A stretch of DNA of 8,459 nt from Prevotellaceae bacterium (GTDB lineage: Bacteria; Bacteroidota; Bacteroidia; Bacteroidales; Paludibacteraceae). This document shows, one piece after another, positions 6,569 through 8,459 of this stretch; the stretch's first letter is position 1, and each line of letters starts with the position of its first letter. The translations under genes and the position numbers were made by a program. The notes under the pieces are model-generated. The model did no database searches. It was not told where the DNA came from and saw only the letters and a list, made by a program, of their open reading frames with translations. The stretch lies in the NCBI GenBank assembly GCA_031270565.1, contig JAISXJ010000077.1, positions 1-8,459 on the forward strand, read 5' to 3'.

Positions 6569-8143
6569 TTAAAATTCGCTGGCGAAGTGAAAACGAATGT
6601 GCTTGAAATCATTTTGCGCCATCTGGAGCAGATAAGGCGATTCGGCAAGGAAAACATCGCGACCATTTTTGTCTTTGGCTAAACTGGCGTGTTTGCGACT
6701 GATGAAACGGGTTAATTCGTCGTTGTCATCACTTTCAATCCAGCAGGCTTTGTATAACGAAAGAGGCTGCCAGCGACATTGTGCGCCATATTCGTGCAAA
6801 AGACGGTATTCAATCACCTCGAACTGCAACTGTCCGACCGTTCCGATAATTTTACGCCCGCTGTTTTGATGAATAAACAACTGCGCCACACCCTCGCCCA
6901 TAAGCTGGTCAATACCTTTTTGCAGTTGCTTCGTTTTCATGGGGTCGGCGTTTTCAATGTATTTGAACATCTCCGGCGAGAAACTTGGCAATCCCTTGAA
7001 ATGCAACTCCTCTCCGGCTGTCAGGGTATCGCCTATGCGAAAATTGCCGGTGTCGGGCAACCCGATAATATCGCCGGCAAAAGCCTCTTCAACCGTCTCT
7101 TTCCGTTGCGCCATAAAAGCTGTTGGCGAACTGAATTTCATCTGTTTGTTCAGTCTGATATGCCTGTAATTAACGTGCCGTTCAAAGCGTCCCGAGCATA
7201 TTTTTACAAAGGCTATACACGAACGGTGATTGGGATCCATATTCGCATGTATTTTGAAAATGAATCCTGTAAAAGCCTCTTCCGTCGGGTCAATCAACCG
7301 TTCATCCGCCTGCGCAGGTAATGGCGGCGGGGCAATGTGAATGAAACAGTCGAGCAGTTCCCGCACGCCAAAATTATTGAGAGCGCTGCCAAAGAATACG
7401 GGTGCGATTTCAGCGGCAAGGTATTTCTGCCGGTCAAAAGGGTCATAAACGCCCTGAATCAAATCAAGTTCAAGACGCAGACGGATGGCATCTTCCCCGA
7501 TGAAGTTCTCCAAATCAGGGTCGTTAACATTATTGAATGCGATAGATTCGGAAACGGTTTGTTTGTTTGGCGTGAAAAGATTGAGCCTCTTTTCATAAAT
7601 ATTGTACACGCCTTTAAACCGTTTCCCGTGATTGATAGGCCAGCTCAACGGGCGCACGCCGATACCGAGTTCAGCTTCAAGTTCGTCGAGCAGGTCAAAG
7701 GGGTCTCTGCCCTCTCTGTCCATTTTGTTGATAAAAATCATCACGGGCGTCCGGCGCATACGGCAGACCTGCATCAGTTTTCGTGTTTGCGCTTCCACAC
7801 CTTTGGCGGCATCCACAACAATAATAACACTATCTACTGCGGTGAGCGTGCGAAAGGTATCCTCTGCAAAATCCTGATGACCGGGCGTATCCAGAATAGT
7901 TATTTTGTGATTATTGTAATCAAATCCCATCACGGATGTTGCTACGGAGATGCCGCGTTGTTTTTCTATTTCCATCCAGTCGGAGACGGCTGTTTTCTTG
8001 ATTTTGTTTGATTTAACCGCTCCCGCTACGTGGATAGCGCCGCCGAAGAGCAGCAGTTTTTCCGTCAGAGTAGTTTTTCCGGCGTCGGGATGAGAGATAA
8101 TGGCAAACGTGCGACGACGGGCTATTTCCTGTTTAAAATCCAT
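6569..8143 (-). CDS. prfC: Peptide chain release factor 3 (RF3)
   Basis: RF3 is a cytoplasmic translational GTPase that drives RF1/RF2 off the ribosome after peptide release. The ATG at 8143 gives 524 residues, close to the 529 of E. coli RF3. An in-frame GTG 39 bp further upstream would add 13 residues but overlaps the promoter box, so it is rejected. GTPase motifs are all visible: P-loop SHPDAGKTT (17-25), switch I EKQRGISVATS (60-70), DTPGH (85-89) and NKMD (139-142), then FFGSALNNFGV for G5. The stretches RTLTAVDS and MDREGRDPFDLLDE are typical of RF3 and separate it from EF-G and from TypA/BipA. C-terminal domains II and III follow, with NRIGDTL-like (NFRIGDTLTAGEE) and GVAQLF segments. 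Nothing is truncated. It is transcribed from its own promoter at about 8166 and is not linked to the efflux operon, which converges on it. Confidence 0.96.
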   Translation of the reverse strand: MDFKQEIARRRTFAIISHPDAGKTTLTEKLLLFGGAIHVAGAVKSNKIKKTAVSDWMEIEKQRGISVATSVMGFDYNNHKITILDTPGHQDFAEDTFRTLTAVDSVIIVVDAAKGVEAQTRKLMQVCRMRRTPVMIFINKMDREGRDPFDLLDELEAELGIGVRPLSWPINHGKRFKGVYNIYEKRLNLFTPNKQTVSESIAFNNVNDPDLENFIGEDAIRLRLELDLIQGVYDPFDRQKYLAAEIAPVFFGSALNNFGVRELLDCFIHIAPPPLPAQADERLIDPTEEAFTGFIFKIHANMDPNHRSCIAFVKICSGRFERHVNYRHIRLNKQMKFSSPTAFMAQRKETVEEAFAGDIIGLPDTGNFRIGDTLTAGEELHFKGLPSFSPEMFKYIENADPMKTKQLQKGIDQLMGEGVAQLFIHQNSGRKIIGTVGQLQFEVIEYRLLHEYGAQCRWQPLSLYKACWIESDDNDELTRFISRKHASLAKDKNGRDVFLAESPYLLQMAQNDFKHIRFHFASEF

Positions 8144-8171
8144 AATATGCAGTTTTAGAAATTTGCGGGCG

Positions 8172-8179
8172 CAAAGGTA
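8172..8179 (-). promoter_or_regulatory. Bacteroidota -7 promoter box of prfC
   Basis: On the minus strand the sequence is TACCTTTG, a perfect match to the Bacteroidota sigma-ABfr -7 consensus TAnnTTTG. Transcription should start near 8165-8167, giving a leader of about 22 nt before the ATG at 8143. No clear -33 TTG is found 19-21 bp upstream; that place is taken by A-rich CTAAAAA repeats. The box overlaps the inverted repeat TTTGCG-GG-CGCAAA (8162-8175), which spans the probable start site and may be a simple operator or merely a sequence preference around the start. Confidence 0.75.
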
Positions 8180-8185
8180 CACCTT

Positions 8186-8206
8186 TTTTTAGTTTTTAGT
8201 TTTTAG
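8186..8206. repeat. Three tandem TTTTTAG heptamers
   Basis: Three perfect copies of TTTTTAG lie head to tail (8186-8192, 8193-8199, 8200-8206). The last copy runs into the left terminal inverted repeat of the adjoining element. On the minus strand they read CTAAAAA and occupy the -15 to -40 region of the prfC promoter, where they could serve as an A-tract upstream element. Confidence 0.8.
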
Positions 8207-8222
8207 AGTGTAGTTTATTAGT

Positions 8223-8264
<42 letters not shown>

Positions 8265-8288
8265 CCTGAAGGGACATTATTTTCATAA

Positions 8289-8309
8289 CCGCAGGTCAGC
8301 GACCTGCGG
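8289..8309. repeat. Strong 9-bp hairpin inside the terminal-repeat element
   Basis: CCGCAGGTC (8289-8297), loop AGC, GACCTGCGG (8301-8309). This is the longest and most G/C-rich stem of the hairpin series in the element and a good seed for finding related copies. No T-tract follows on either strand, so it is not a standard terminator. Confidence 0.8.
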
Positions 8310-8459
8310 AAAACGACGCCCTTCTATCCACTGCCTGACAAGGCAGGACTTGCGGAGTGAATCACTATAAAAGTATATGTCCTAACGGACAAAAACGCCT
8401 GTTTAAAGCCGTTTTTCTATTGATATATAAGCCGTAAACGGCTAATAACTACACTCTAA

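Noticed and set aside
7337..8011. Plus-strand open frame of 224 residues within prfC
   Set aside because: Fully antisense to prfC, whose GTPase motifs are intact in this stretch; no recognisable domain.
8144..8182. Upstream GTG start giving prfC 13 more residues
   Set aside because: The extension would cover the -7 promoter box and the likely transcription start; known RF3 proteins begin close to the DFKQEIARRRTF motif, so the ATG at 8143 is used.

Overview
The window looks like a piece of a Bacteroidota chromosome, most likely order Bacteroidales. The evidence is a textbook Bacteroidota -7 promoter box (TACCTTTG) in front of prfC, AT-rich gene starts without Shine-Dalgarno sequences, a lipoprotein-type RND adaptor, and short A/T-rich heptamer repeats in the intergenic DNA. 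This is inference from sequence style and protein families; no database search was possible.

Layout: positions 1-170 are non-coding and hold a degenerate palindrome of about 115 bp. Positions 171-6051 are a tight plus-strand operon: a TolC-type outer-membrane channel, a lipoprotein membrane-fusion adaptor, an AcrB-type RND permease with the drug-pump proton-relay residues, and, 5 bp after the permease, a small PII-superfamily protein. A 16-bp perfect hairpin at 6067-6105 separates this operon from two minus-strand genes pointing toward it. These are a hot-dog thioesterase that keeps the Thr/Glu/His triad spacing of fluoroacetyl-CoA thioesterase (6145-6507), and peptide chain release factor 3, prfC (6569-8143). 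Upstream of prfC lie its promoter, three TTTTTAG heptamers, and a 257-bp non-coding block (8203-8459). That block is bounded by 17-18 bp terminal inverted repeats and filled with five GAATAGT heptamers and a series of small hairpins. It resembles a MITE or compound palindromic repeat, and the window ends exactly at its right terminal repeat.

How the parts work together: the first three proteins should form one tripartite efflux pump running from the inner membrane through the periplasm to the outer membrane. The fourth is a PII-like trimeric sensor by fold; its tight coupling to the permease suggests that it modulates the pump or senses a ligand or metal related to it. prfC and the thioesterase are ordinary neighbours with no obvious link to the pump. 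The best candidates for something under-described are the PII-like protein tied to an RND drug-type pump and the two non-coding structured elements at the window edges.
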